64,000 nt of DNA from Stigmatella aurantiaca (GTDB taxonomy: Bacteria; Myxococcota; Myxococcia; Myxococcales; Myxococcaceae). The DNA lies in NCBI RefSeq assembly GCF_900109545.1, contig NZ_FOAP01000009.1, positions 62,001 to 126,000 on the forward strand, read 5' to 3'. Positions 1 through 9,130 of this stretch are shown in pieces. Every line of letters starts with the position of its first letter. Position 1 is the stretch's first letter. A program made the translations under genes and the position numbers. The notes under the pieces are model-generated. The model saw only the letters and a list, made by a program, of their open reading frames with translations, was not told the DNA's origin and made no database searches.

Positions 1-2664
1 GTGCGGATGCAGGCGCGGGCCGAGCCGGGCACCATCCTGGTCAGCGACGCCACCTCCAAGCTGCTGCGCGGGCACTTCACGCTCGACGAGCAGGGCCGCC
101 GGGAGGAGGGGGCCTTCCGGTTGCTGCACGAGAACCGCACCTCCCCCACCAGCCTCGATGGGGTCATCACCCTGCCGCTGTACGGCCGCGCCGAGGAGCT
201 GGATCTGCTGCGGCAGCGCTGGGCGCAGACGGTGCAGGGGACCGGCCAGAGCATCCTGCTGTCCGGCGAGCCGGGCATCGGCAAGTCCCGGCTGGTGCAT
301 GAGCTGGTCCGCAAGGTGCGCGGCACGCCGCACGCCTTCCTGGAGTGCCGCTGCGCGCCGGAGGGCCGCAACAATGCCCTGTCCCCGGTGGTGGATCTGC
401 TGGAGGTGCTGCTGGGCGTCGGCCGCCACTCGGAGCCCGGGCAGGCCCTGGCGGCGATCGAGGCGCTGCTGACCCAGCACGGCTTCGTGCTCGCCGAGGC
501 GATGCCGCTGTTCGCGGGCCTGCTGGCGGTGCGGGGCAGCTCGGGCCAGTACCCGGTCCCGGAGGTGTCTCCCCAGCGCGCCAAGGAGCTGACGCTGGAG
601 CTGCTGGTATCGCTCTTCTTCGAGATGGCCCATCAGCAGCCCCTGTTGCTGCTCGTCGAGGATCTGCACTGGGCGGATCCAACGACGCTGGAGCTGCTCG
701 CGCAGCTCGTGGCGGACTGCTCCACCACGCGGCTGTGCCTGGTGCTCACCGCGCGCTCGGAGTTCGTCCCCCAGGGGGCCATGGCGCGGGTGCTCCAGGT
801 GCAGCTGAGCCGGCTGGACCGGCAGCGCGCGGAGGAGATGGTGAAGGGGCTCACCCAGCAGGTTTCGCTGCCGAGCGAGCTGTTGGAGCAGCTGGTGAGC
901 CGCACGGACGGGGTGCCGCTCTTCCTGGAAGAGCTGACGCGCATGGTGATGGACGCGCTGCCCGCGCGCGCCGGCGACCGGACCTGGACGCCCACGCGGC
1001 TGGCCATTCCCAGCACCCTGCGCGACTCCCTGATGGCGCGGCTGGACCGGCTGGGGGCCGCGCGGGAGACGGCGCAGCTGGCCGCCGCGCTGGGCCGGGA
1101 GTTCAGCTACGAGGTGCTCAAGGCCGTCTCCTCCCGTCCGGACGCGGAGCTGCAGCGGGACTTGCGGGCGCTGGCGGACGCGGACCTCGTTCACCGCCGG
1201 CGGGGCGTGCGCAGCCCCACCTATCTCTTCAAGCACGCGCTCATCCGGGACACGGCCTATGAGTCCATGCTCCGGCCCCTGCGCCGGGAGGTGCATGCGC
1301 GCATCGCGGCCACGCTGGAGCAGCACTTTCCGGAGATGGTGGCCACGCGCGCGGACCTGCTTGCCCTGCACCATGCCGCGGCGGACCAGAAGCGCCAGGC
1401 GCTGGACTATGCCCAGAAGGCGGCGCTCGGGGCGCTGATGCGCTCGGCCAACGCCGAGGCCGTGGCCCATGTCACCGAGGCGCTGGAGTGGCTGGAGGTG
1501 GTGGAGGACGCACGGGAGCGCGCGCAGCTCGAGCTGGGGCTCAACGGCATCCTCATTCCGGCCCGCATGAGCACCCATGGCTGGGCGGACGAGCACATCA
1601 AGCTGCGCACCGACCGGTCCCAGCAGCTCATCGATGAGCTGGGAGACAGCCCCCAGGTGGCCCCCAGCCTGTGGGCGCTGGGGCTCTACCACCACAACCG
1701 GGGCCACCGCCCGGCGGCCCGGGCCGTGATGGAGCGGTTGCTGGCCATGGGCGAGCACTCCGGAAATGACTCGCTGGTGGTCATGGCGCTGTGCGGGCTG
1801 GGCCATTGCCTCACGGTCGATGGGCACATGCCCGAGGCCCGGGCGTGCTTCGAGCGGGGGCTCTCGCTCTATGACGCCTCACGCCACGCGACGCTGGGCG
1901 TCTACCTCGGGTTGGATCCGCGCGCCTATGCCCAGATGGCGATGGGCTTCCTGGGGTGGATGATGGGCTACGCGGACCTGGCGGCCACCTATGCCCACTC
2001 CGCCCTGGCCTGGGCCGAGGAGACGAAGCACCCCGGCAGCCTCGCGCTGGCGTATTTCTTCCACCTCACCTTCCTGCAAGCCCAAGGGGACCGGGCCCAG
2101 GTCATCACCCTGGCGGACAAGGCACTGGACATCACCCAGCGCTATGGCCTGCCCGCCAATGCGGTGTATTGCCGCATGGTGCGCAACTGGGCCGTGAGGG
2201 ACCGCCAGGGTTTGAAACATGAAATCAACGAGCTCCAGGAGAAACTGGGAGTGGGGCTCGCGATGACCTATTACAACTATCTGCTGGCGGAGCTGGAGTT
2301 CGACGCACAGCAGTATGAGGCGGCGCTGACCCTGATCGATACCTTCCTGAGCGGCGAGAAAAGCCCGGGAGAGCGCTATTACGTGGCAGACTTGCTCTGT
2401 CTTAAAGGCCGTTGTCTCCGGGCCCAGGGAGACATTGCGGCGGCAGAGCGGTGTTTCCGGGAGGCCATGGCGGTGGCCCAGCAGCAAGCCGCGAAAATGC
2501 TGGAATTGAAGGCAGCCCATGCGCTGTGTGAGCTGTTGCAGGAGCGCGGGCAGGCCCCTCAGGCCCATGCCCTGCTCGCGCCGCTGCTGGGATGGTTCAC
2601 CGAGGGTTTCCAGTCCCCTGATGTCATGCGCGCCCGGGTCCTTTTGGACCAACTTGCCACGTAA
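1..2664 (+). CDS. Cyclase/AAA-ATPase/TPR signalling protein (3' part, 5' end outside window)
   Basis: The reading frame is open at the window edge. Its first residues (RMQARAEPGTILVS) match the end of a class III nucleotide cyclase domain, so base 1 is inside the gene and not a start. An AAA/STAND-type ATPase follows, with Walker A GEPGIGKS near residues 89-96 and a Walker B-like LLLLVEDLHWAD near 216. From about residue 470 the chain is helical with TPR-like repeats running to the C-terminus. Proteins of this build (kinase or cyclase, then AAA, then TPR) are common one-component signalling proteins in myxobacteria. Whether an N-terminal kinase is present cannot be seen. The stop precedes the RiPP precursor by about 110 bp on the same strand, but a separate promoter for the precursor is likely. 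Confidence 0.85.
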   Translation: MRMQARAEPGTILVSDATSKLLRGHFTLDEQGRREEGAFRLLHENRTSPTSLDGVITLPLYGRAEELDLLRQRWAQTVQGTGQSILLSGEPGIGKSRLVHELVRKVRGTPHAFLECRCAPEGRNNALSPVVDLLEVLLGVGRHSEPGQALAAIEALLTQHGFVLAEAMPLFAGLLAVRGSSGQYPVPEVSPQRAKELTLELLVSLFFEMAHQQPLLLLVEDLHWADPTTLELLAQLVADCSTTRLCLVLTARSEFVPQGAMARVLQVQLSRLDRQRAEEMVKGLTQQVSLPSELLEQLVSRTDGVPLFLEELTRMVMDALPARAGDRTWTPTRLAIPSTLRDSLMARLDRLGAARETAQLAAALGREFSYEVLKAVSSRPDAELQRDLRALADADLVHRRRGVRSPTYLFKHALIRDTAYESMLRPLRREVHARIAATLEQHFPEMVATRADLLALHHAAADQKRQALDYAQKAALGALMRSANAEAVAHVTEALEWLEVVEDARERAQLELGLNGILIPARMSTHGWADEHIKLRTDRSQQLIDELGDSPQVAPSLWALGLYHHNRGHRPAARAVMERLLAMGEHSGNDSLVVMALCGLGHCLTVDGHMPEARACFERGLSLYDASRHATLGVYLGLDPRAYAQMAMGFLGWMMGYADLAATYAHSALAWAEETKHPGSLALAYFFHLTFLQAQGDRAQVITLADKALDITQRYGLPANAVYCRMVRNWAVRDRQGLKHEINELQEKLGVGLAMTYYNYLLAELEFDAQQYEAALTLIDTFLSGEKSPGERYYVADLLCLKGRCLRAQGDIAAAERCFREAMAVAQQQAAKMLELKAAHALCELLQERGQAPQAHALLAPLLGWFTEGFQSPDVMRARVLLDQLAT

Positions 2665-2767
2665 TCTTTTTCAAAAGCAGGCAAGCAAGCAGGAAAGCGT
2701 TTTGTTAAACTGAGAATGCGGATGTGAGGCATTCAAGGCTCACCCGCATCGCCACTGCATTCCCAGG

Positions 2768-2777
2768 GAGACACTCC
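2768..2777 (+). promoter_or_regulatory. Ribosome binding site of the NHLP precursor gene
   Basis: AGGGAG lies about 8 bases before the ATG at 2778. This supports that start over the upstream in-frame ATG at 2724, which has no purine-rich site. The 113-bp gap from 2665 is relatively AT-rich for this genome and could hold the precursor promoter, but no -35/-10 pair is certain. Confidence 0.6.
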
Positions 2778-3110
2778 ATGAATAATGCCAACGCTTCTGA
2801 CATTCAGCAGTTTGGATCGGTGTGGCCGCAGTGCGTGGCGCGTGCTTGGCAAGATGCACAATTCCGCGCGGCCTTGAAGCAGGACCCGGCGGCCACCCTG
2901 CTCGAGTCGTATCAGTTCACCCTGCCGGCCGGCGTGGAGCTGCAGGTCATCGAGAGCGATGACGCCCCGCGCGAGATGAAGGCGCAGACCCTGCGCATGG
3001 TCATCCCCCCCGTGCCGGCCCTGGACATGCGCGAAGTGGCGCTGGTGGGTGCCGAGGCGCACGCGGGCTCCGAGGAGCCCCGGACGCTGCCCATGGCGTG
3101 TTTCTGCTGA
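2778..3110 (+). CDS. NHLP-type (nitrile hydratase-like leader) RiPP precursor peptide
   Basis: A 110-residue protein. Its N-terminal 75 residues look like the nitrile hydratase alpha-like leader used by many TOMM/RiPP systems: a helical start, an LKQDPAATLLES segment, then LPAGVELQVIESDD, the usual P-x-G-V-x-x-x-V-x-E pattern. The tail after AEAHAG is short and ends LPMACFC, with two Cys, one Ser and one Thr available for heterocyclisation. Processing at a Gly/Ala site such as HAG is plausible but not proven. The YcaO cyclodehydratase gene lies 1.2 kb away in the convergent direction, which supports the call. A free-standing NHLP domain without enzyme motifs is the signature of a precursor and not of a nitrile hydratase: there is no metal-binding C-x-x-C-S-C motif. 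Confidence 0.8.
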   Translation: MNNANASDIQQFGSVWPQCVARAWQDAQFRAALKQDPAATLLESYQFTLPAGVELQVIESDDAPREMKAQTLRMVIPPVPALDMREVALVGAEAHAGSEEPRTLPMACFC

Positions 3111-3123
3111 CGCGCCCCGCCGT

Positions 3124-4281
3124 TCACGTCATGCCGTAGAAGCGGGCGGCGTTGTCCCACAGAAGCTTGTGTATGGCTTCCTCGGACAACACCGCCCGTA
3201 GCTTCATGAGGTGGTCCACGATGTCCTCGCCGTGGTCCGCGTGAGGGTAATCGCTGCCAAACATGAGGTTGTCCGTGCCCAGGAACCGGACCACCTCCGC
3301 GATGCCAGGCTCCTCCGGTTCAATGGACGCGAAACACTGGCGCCGGAAGTACTCCGAGGGCTTCATCCGGACATTCTCCGCCACCTCCCCGGCCATGTAT
3401 TGCCATGTGGCATCCATGCGCCAGAGCCAGTAAGGCAGCCACCCGCAGCCCGCCTCCAGGATGCCCACGCGCAGGCGCGGGTGCCGCTCCAGCACGCCGC
3501 CCTCGATGAGGGTCAGCAGGGCGAGCATCTGCTCCAGCGGGTGCGAGGAGGCATTGAGCGCGAAGCGGGTGTGGAAGCGGTCCGCGCCGGCCGTGGGCAG
3601 CCGGGCATGGCTTCCCTCGTGGAGGGTGACCGCCATGGAGAGGCGCTCGCAGGCGGACCAGAACGGCTCGTAGTCCGGATGGGACAGCGTCCGGTTTCCC
3701 ACCGGATTGGGCGGAAGCACCACGGCCTTCCAGCCGAAGCCCGCCACGCGCTCCAGCTCGGCCACCATCCCCGAGGGCTCGTGCAGGCTGAGCACGCCCA
3801 CGCCGCGCAGGCGCGCGGGGTCCGGCTGGCAGAAGTCGCGCAGCCAGCTGTTGTAGGCGTGAGCGAACGCCGCGGCCCGCGCGGGCGCCATGCCATCGAT
3901 GCGCAGCAGGAACGAGGCGGAGGTGGGGTAGAGGAAGGCCAGGTCCACGCCCGAGCCGTCCATGGAGCGCAGGTGGTTGGCGGCGGTGGCCCCCATGGCG
4001 GCGCCCCCGGGGCGCTGGGAGAGGCTCCAGGCCACCTCCACCATGGCCCGCTCCGAGAGCTTGTTCCACACGGGCTGGCCGTCGAGCATCAGCGTCTGCA
4101 TGGGCGGCAGCAGCCCCTTGGGGCCCAGCCGTGCCACGCGCTGCTCCAGGGACTCCTGGGGGGCGAGGACCTGGTAGTACGGCGCGCCCTCCCGGTACTC
4201 GGGGGGCAGGTAATCCCGCCACAGCCCAGGGGGCTCCAGGACATGTCGGTCCGCATCCATCAGCCGGAGTCCTTCGCGCAT
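3124..4281 (-). CDS. Amidohydrolase family 2 (ACMSD-like) metal-dependent hydrolase
   Basis: 385 residues. It begins with LMDADRHVLEPPGLW, the modified metal-binding start (D-x-H-x-x-E) seen in a branch of Amidohydro_2 proteins, and ends with the family's MFGSDYPHADH motif, which carries the catalytic Asp. The fold is a metal-dependent TIM barrel. Its stop is only 13 bp from the stop of the convergent precursor gene, and its start is 11 bp below the stop of the cyclodehydratase gene on the same strand, so the two enzymes are probably cotranscribed. A role in trimming or modifying the peptide is inferred from position only; free-standing members of this family usually act on small carboxylic acids. 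Confidence 0.75.
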   Translation of the reverse strand: MREGLRLMDADRHVLEPPGLWRDYLPPEYREGAPYYQVLAPQESLEQRVARLGPKGLLPPMQTLMLDGQPVWNKLSERAMVEVAWSLSQRPGGAAMGATAANHLRSMDGSGVDLAFLYPTSASFLLRIDGMAPARAAAFAHAYNSWLRDFCQPDPARLRGVGVLSLHEPSGMVAELERVAGFGWKAVVLPPNPVGNRTLSHPDYEPFWSACERLSMAVTLHEGSHARLPTAGADRFHTRFALNASSHPLEQMLALLTLIEGGVLERHPRLRVGILEAGCGWLPYWLWRMDATWQYMAGEVAENVRMKPSEYFRRQCFASIEPEEPGIAEVVRFLGTDNLMFGSDYPHADHGEDIVDHLMKLRAVLSEEAIHKLLWDNAARFYGMT

Positions 4282-4292
4282 GGGGTGCTCCT

Positions 4293-6503
4293 TTAGACGA
4301 AGAGGGGAACCGGGTTGAGCTGGGTTTCGTCCAGCGGGTGCTCCCGCCAGCCCAGGCGCACCGGCACGTCATAGAGGCGGCCCGCGGCGAAGCGCGGCCA
4401 GAAGTGACGCAGGCCGGGCACCACCACCTTCACCACGTTCAGGCCCACATCGGGCCGCGTCAGATCCAGGACCAGGGTCTCCAGGCCCGCGCGGGCCGCG
4501 CGCGAGACACACGTGCGCACGTCCTCGCGGATGTCCTCCTGGGACGGGACGGGATAGTCGCCGGGCGTCCTCAGGGGCTGGGTCTCATCCGGGAAGAGGA
4601 AGGAGGGGTCCTCCAGCCCGGCCACGTTCCAGGGCGGGGGGAGCTTCTCCTGGGGATCGAAGATCTGGTTGAACTCCGTGAGCGCGCGCTGGAGCGCGAT
4701 GCGCGCGTCGAGGTGGGCCCCGAACCCCACGCAGTGCCGGTCCCCCCGCGCGTTGTGCCCCAGCGCGACGAAGGTGGGGATGCCCAGATCGTGCGTGAGA
4801 TCCAACGCCCAGAGCCGCCAGCCCTGGGCGCGGTGGTGCTCCCGCAGCGCGTCGAAGTAGGGCTCCTGGAAGCTGGAGAGATCCACGCCGGGGCGGCGCA
4901 GGCGGTTGTACCACCAGATGGCCGTGGCATCGCGCTCGGCCAGCTCCAGGAAGCCCTGGAGGATGGCCTCTTCCACGCAATTGCCCGCCGCGTGGCCGTT
5001 GGAGTCCGCGGGGCTGAAGCGGGCCTCCGGCGGGGCCGGGTAGCGGGTGTAGCAATAGGAAGTGGGAAGGTAGCGGCGGCGCTCGTGCGTGAGCGACCAG
5101 ACGGGCGTCCAGTCCACCTCCAGCGCCTCGTTGAACGGCACCGGTACCTCGCCCCGGGGAAAGGCGTACTTCGCGTTGAGCGCGGCCCGCTCGCGGTACT
5201 GGGTGTCGCTGAACAGCAAGAGCTCCTTGGGGTGAAAGGCCTCGGCGCTCATGGCGGCCCAGGGCGCGCGGTGGCGGGGCTCGTCGCCCTGGAAGAGCGC
5301 GCTCCAGCGCTCGATGCCCTCGCCAAGCGCGCTGGCGCGGGATTGGAGCGGGGTGCGGCCCTTGCCGAGGCTCAGCGCGTGGAACTCGCTGAAGTCGGGC
5401 GACTCGCTCCTCACGGGCGTGAAGTACGAGGCCGCGAAGGTGGGCCGCAGCGGGTGGTTGCGCGATTCGAGGGGCCCCAGGTTGCTGAGCACCCCGGTGA
5501 GGGGGCTGATCTGGTGCCGGAGGCGCGCGAAGGTCTCCTCGGGCGAGACGCTGCGGAACCCGTTGTCCTCGGTGAACCCCCGGGGCCGGGCCTCCAGCAC
5601 CACGGGCTGGGCGCCCCGGGTCTTCAGCAGCTCGGGGTCGCCGCACGCCGGACACTGGGGCCTGCGCACCACCGTGTGCTCGGTGAACTGGAACTGGGGA
5701 TACTCCAGCGCCAGCAGCGACTGGCCCAGGGGGCCCTTCTTGCCGGTGACGATCCACCGGGCCAGGGCCGTCGCCGCCAGGTGGAGGCCCGCCTGGAGGC
5801 TCGTGGGCAGCTCCGCGCGCGGTGGCAGCCGGGGGCCCGTGTGGCCCGTGCGCCCATTCAGATAAGCCTCCACGGGGCGGTTCCACCGCAGCCGGTGGGC
5901 TAGGCAGACCCAGCACGGCCCTTCCCCGGGCCGGACCACGGGGCCCACCCAGGGCGAGGCGCCCGTGGGCTTCACCAGGAGCCAGGGCGTGCGCTGCGTC
6001 AGCGCCTGCTGATTGAACGCCTCCAGCCCGGGCGAGAGGTAGTCACGGACCAGGACGGCCTGGAGCGCGCCCTCGTCCTGAACGGTCAGGCCCATGCCCT
6101 TCAAGGCCTCGATGAAGGGGGCCGTCTCCAGGCCATCCAGGGCGCGCACGGACACGGGCGAGGCGCCGAGCCGTGTGGCCGCATCGGCCGGGGCCACGCC
6201 CAGGGACTGCCAGAAGGCCGCCATCTCCGGGGCCAGCCCGGGCGCCGCGTCCACGGCATGGCCCCGCTTCTCCAGCAGGGAGAGGGTGTAGAGGACCTCG
6301 GGCGCTGAGGCTTGCCCGTCGAGCGCGGAGACGATGTCGCCCACGGCGCGGCGTCCATCGAGCAGCGACGCCACGAGCACCTGGACCTTGCCGGTCAGCA
6401 TGAATTGCTCGCGCTCGCCGATCAGGAAGAACCGGTCCGTGTCGAGCCATTCCGCGCGCAGGTGCGGTTTGAATTGAAGAACGCGGCGGAGAAAGTCGCT
6501 CAT
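4293..6503 (-). CDS. TOMM leader-binding / YcaO cyclodehydratase fusion
   Basis: 736 residues. The N-terminal third is the E1/ThiF-like 'TOMM precursor leader peptide-binding' part, starting with a wHTH-like RRE-type segment (residues 5-80). It has two C-x-x-C pairs, CWVC and CPAC, spaced as in the structural zinc site of these proteins. From about residue 330 the YcaO domain follows. Its ATP-binding features are visible: an A-x-GEGIERWS helix, SNGHAAGN, then EEAILQGFLELAERDA. The C-terminus reads NPVPLFV, close to the Pro-rich tail that matters for azoline formation in this family. It should install azolines on Cys/Ser/Thr of the NHLP precursor. No flavin dehydrogenase for oxidation to azoles is seen in the window. 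Confidence 0.88.
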   Translation of the reverse strand: MSDFLRRVLQFKPHLRAEWLDTDRFFLIGEREQFMLTGKVQVLVASLLDGRRAVGDIVSALDGQASAPEVLYTLSLLEKRGHAVDAAPGLAPEMAAFWQSLGVAPADAATRLGASPVSVRALDGLETAPFIEALKGMGLTVQDEGALQAVLVRDYLSPGLEAFNQQALTQRTPWLLVKPTGASPWVGPVVRPGEGPCWVCLAHRLRWNRPVEAYLNGRTGHTGPRLPPRAELPTSLQAGLHLAATALARWIVTGKKGPLGQSLLALEYPQFQFTEHTVVRRPQCPACGDPELLKTRGAQPVVLEARPRGFTEDNGFRSVSPEETFARLRHQISPLTGVLSNLGPLESRNHPLRPTFAASYFTPVRSESPDFSEFHALSLGKGRTPLQSRASALGEGIERWSALFQGDEPRHRAPWAAMSAEAFHPKELLLFSDTQYRERAALNAKYAFPRGEVPVPFNEALEVDWTPVWSLTHERRRYLPTSYCYTRYPAPPEARFSPADSNGHAAGNCVEEAILQGFLELAERDATAIWWYNRLRRPGVDLSSFQEPYFDALREHHRAQGWRLWALDLTHDLGIPTFVALGHNARGDRHCVGFGAHLDARIALQRALTEFNQIFDPQEKLPPPWNVAGLEDPSFLFPDETQPLRTPGDYPVPSQEDIREDVRTCVSRAARAGLETLVLDLTRPDVGLNVVKVVVPGLRHFWPRFAAGRLYDVPVRLGWREHPLDETQLNPVPLFV

Positions 6504-6544
6504 GGTGGCCCCATGAGCTTAAACCCTTTCCCGCCGCCGGTGAA

Positions 6545-7264
6545 TCAGCCAAACAATTCCCGGAAGAAGTCTTGCATGGCTTGCCAGGATCTCCGGTCTG
6601 CATCGGGGTGGTAAGCAAGACCCAGGCTGGGATCATTGAGACCCGGCACCGTGAAGGCATGCTTCGTATGTCCATACGCATGGAGCTGCCAGTCCACCTG
6701 GGAGCGCGTCAGCTCCTGGGTCAGCGCCATCACGTGTTCGGGTTTGGCGAACCAATCTTCCCAGCCGTGACAGACGAGGACCTTGGCGGGGATGCGCTCC
6801 GCGTTCGGATAGGGCGGTGGGTCGAAAACGCCGTGAAAGCTGACAACGCCTGAAACATCCGCGCCCATGCGCGCGAGATCCAGCACACATTTGCCGCCCA
6901 GACAGAAACCGATGGCGCCCGTCCGGGCCGGGTCCACCGTGTCGAACGTGCGCAGCAAGGCCAACGCCGAGGCCATGCGTGCCTGGAGCACCTTCCGGTC
7001 GCGGTCGAGCTCCAGCATGAGCGCCCGGGCCCGCTCGGTGGTGTCGCCGCGCCGGCCCTGGCCATAGATGTCAATCGCGAACCCGACGTAGCCCAGCTCC
7101 GCCAGTGCCACCGCCTTCTGCGCCTCGTACTCGGATTGGCCGTGCCACGAGGGCGCCACCAGGATGCCCGGACGCCGCTGGGCGCTGGCCGTATCCCAGG
7201 CCACGACGCCCTCGAAGGGCCCCCCGGGGCCGTCATAGACGAGCTTGCGAGATTCAATGGTCAT
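6545..7264 (-). CDS. Dienelactone hydrolase family protein (alpha/beta hydrolase)
   Basis: 239 residues. The nucleophile elbow reads GFCLGGKC, giving the Cys nucleophile typical of dienelactone hydrolases. A DWFAKPEH segment supplies the likely Asp, and HTKHAF near the end the His. The usual DLH length is about 240. It lies 41 bp upstream of the cyclodehydratase gene on the same strand, so it may be transcribed with the RiPP genes, but related hydrolases are also common as lone housekeeping genes. The start at 7264 follows a short AT-rich divergent promoter gap shared with the lipoprotein gene. Confidence 0.8.
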   Translation of the reverse strand: MTIESRKLVYDGPGGPFEGVVAWDTASAQRRPGILVAPSWHGQSEYEAQKAVALAELGYVGFAIDIYGQGRRGDTTERARALMLELDRDRKVLQARMASALALLRTFDTVDPARTGAIGFCLGGKCVLDLARMGADVSGVVSFHGVFDPPPYPNAERIPAKVLVCHGWEDWFAKPEHVMALTQELTRSQVDWQLHAYGHTKHAFTVPGLNDPSLGLAYHPDADRRSWQAMQDFFRELFG

Positions 7265-7318
7265 GGAAACGGTTTTAACCGAATAATGGTGAAAAACCAG
7301 GTAATGGGAGCGAAACCA

Positions 7319-9130
7319 ATGCGAAGGAAGACACGCCGTTCATGGGCCCTGGCGGGCCTGGCCACCACGCTGGCCGCCTGTGGTGGGGATGTCGAGGAGC
7401 CGCAGGAGCGGTGGGGCGAGGCGCCCCGGGCACTCTCCGTCCTGAGTGCCTCGGAAGATTCCTACGCGCACGAGGGCAATGCCTCTTCCAACTACGGCTC
7501 CAGCACGTCGATTTATGTGAAGAATGAATCGGGGGTGAGCCGGTATGCCTATTTGAAGTTCAATGTCGGCGGCCTGTCCGGGGTCACGAGCGCCAGGCTG
7601 CGGGTGTATGGCAGTGCGTCATCGAACACCACCCTGATGGCCTACCAGACAGGGGATGCCTGGTCGGAGTCATCCCTCACCTGGAGCAACAAGCCCGCCG
7701 TGGGGAGCCTGGCCGGCAGCGTGCCCATCAACACCACGGCGAAGTACAACGACATCGATGTGACGGCCTATGTGAGCGCTCAGGCGGCCGGGGATGGCAC
7801 GGTCTCGTTCGTGCTGCAGGAGAGCGTCGGCAAGTACACCACGCTGAACAGCAGCGAGAACGCCTCCAACCCGCCGCAACTGGAAGTCACCGCGAGCGGC
7901 TCCGGGGGCGGGGACACCCAGGCCCCGTCGGTGCCCACGAACCTCACGGCCACCGCGGCGTCCAGCAGTCAGATCAACCTGAGCTGGAGCGCCTCGTCCG
8001 ACAACGTCGGGGTCACGGGCTACGACGTCTACCGGAATGGCGCCTTCCTGAAGAGCGTCACCGGCACGTCGGCGAGCGATACGGGGCTGGCGGCCGCGAC
8101 GGCCTATGCGTACTTCGTGAAGGCCAAGGACGCGGCGGGCAATGCCTCCACGGGCAGCAGCACGGTCAGCGCCACCACCTCCGGGGGCGGCACGGGCTCC
8201 TGCTCGGGCGCGCTGGCGACCACCACCGCCATCCAGAACGCCCTGAAGAGCGCCGCCCCGGGCGCCACCCTGCTCCTCGCGCCCGGCACCTATACGGGGA
8301 GCCGCTCCACCAGCGGAGACCCGGGTGGCCAGGGACTGTTCTACGCGGGCGCCAGTGGCACCGCGTCCAATCCCATCGTCCTGAAGAGTTGCGATCCCAG
8401 CAACCCGGCGACCCTGCGCGGAACGGCGGTCAACGACGGCTCGTATGGGCTCCACCTCACCGGGGATTACTGGCAGGTGCGCGACCTCATCGTCACCACC
8501 GCGCAGAAGGGCATCATCCTCGACCATGGCAACCGCAACGTGCTGAGCAACGTCACGGTGCACAACGTGGGCGATGAAGGGGTGCACTTCCGGGACGGCA
8601 GCTCCTACAACACGCTGGAGCACTCGAAGATCTACAACACGGGCAAGTATCAGCCGGGGTACGGGGAAGGCGCTTACGTCGGCTCCGATGCCAGCTCGCC
8701 CTATGAGCATGTCGTGATTGGCAACGTGATTCGCTACACGAACTTCGACGGGGGCATCACCGCCGAGCACCTCGACATCAAGGAAGGCGCGGACGGGACC
8801 CTCGTGGAGTACTGCACCTTCAACGGCACGGGCATCTCGGGACAGAACAGCGCCGACAGCTTCGTGGACGTCAAGGGCGTCAACACCACCGTCCGCTACA
8901 ACCAGGGGTTCCGGAACGGCAATGCCCTCGTCCTCGATGCCTTCCAGGTGCGCACCCACGGCACCGGGTACGCGACGGGCGTGAACAACACCTTCTACGG
9001 CAACACCGTGAACCTGGATGCCTCCACGGGGTATGTGGTGTTCGCCACCAGCGCGACCCAGGGGACCACGGCTTACGACGATGTCCGTGTGGGCGGCGGC
9101 AAGCTCTACAGCAGCAACGTCAACGACTGA
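7319..9130 (+). CDS. Secreted lipoprotein with DNRLRE, fibronectin III and right-handed beta-helix domains
   Basis: 603 residues from the ATG at 7319, chosen because GGGAG sits 8 bases before it; ATGs at 7286 and 7304 are also in frame. The first residues form a signal peptide with lipobox LAAC. A DNRLRE domain follows (SEDSYAHEG ... AYLKFNVGGL), then one FN3 domain (PTNLTATAASSSQINLSWSAS), then a C-terminal parallel beta-helix of about 300 residues with repeated short strands, as in pectate lyase/chondroitinase-like folds. It is probably a cell-surface or secreted polysaccharide-binding or degrading protein. The catalytic residues and the substrate cannot be assigned by eye. The last 11 bp overlap the convergent kdsB. 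Confidence 0.82.
   Translation: MRRKTRRSWALAGLATTLAACGGDVEEPQERWGEAPRALSVLSASEDSYAHEGNASSNYGSSTSIYVKNESGVSRYAYLKFNVGGLSGVTSARLRVYGSASSNTTLMAYQTGDAWSESSLTWSNKPAVGSLAGSVPINTTAKYNDIDVTAYVSAQAAGDGTVSFVLQESVGKYTTLNSSENASNPPQLEVTASGSGGGDTQAPSVPTNLTATAASSSQINLSWSASSDNVGVTGYDVYRNGAFLKSVTGTSASDTGLAAATAYAYFVKAKDAAGNASTGSSTVSATTSGGGTGSCSGALATTTAIQNALKSAAPGATLLLAPGTYTGSRSTSGDPGGQGLFYAGASGTASNPIVLKSCDPSNPATLRGTAVNDGSYGLHLTGDYWQVRDLIVTTAQKGIILDHGNRNVLSNVTVHNVGDEGVHFRDGSSYNTLEHSKIYNTGKYQPGYGEGAYVGSDASSPYEHVVIGNVIRYTNFDGGITAEHLDIKEGADGTLVEYCTFNGTGISGQNSADSFVDVKGVNTTVRYNQGFRNGNALVLDAFQVRTHGTGYATGVNNTFYGNTVNLDASTGYVVFATSATQGTTAYDDVRVGGGKLYSSNVND

Noticed and set aside
2724..3110. Nitrile hydratase alpha subunit
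   Set aside because: The protein has the fold-like leader region but lacks the C-x-x-C-S-C metal site and a beta-subunit gene, and lies beside a YcaO gene.
3211..5903. Long plus-strand open frames opposite the amidohydrolase and YcaO genes
   Set aside because: They are antisense shadows of well-supported minus-strand genes with Gly/Ala/Arg/His-rich, motif-free translations.
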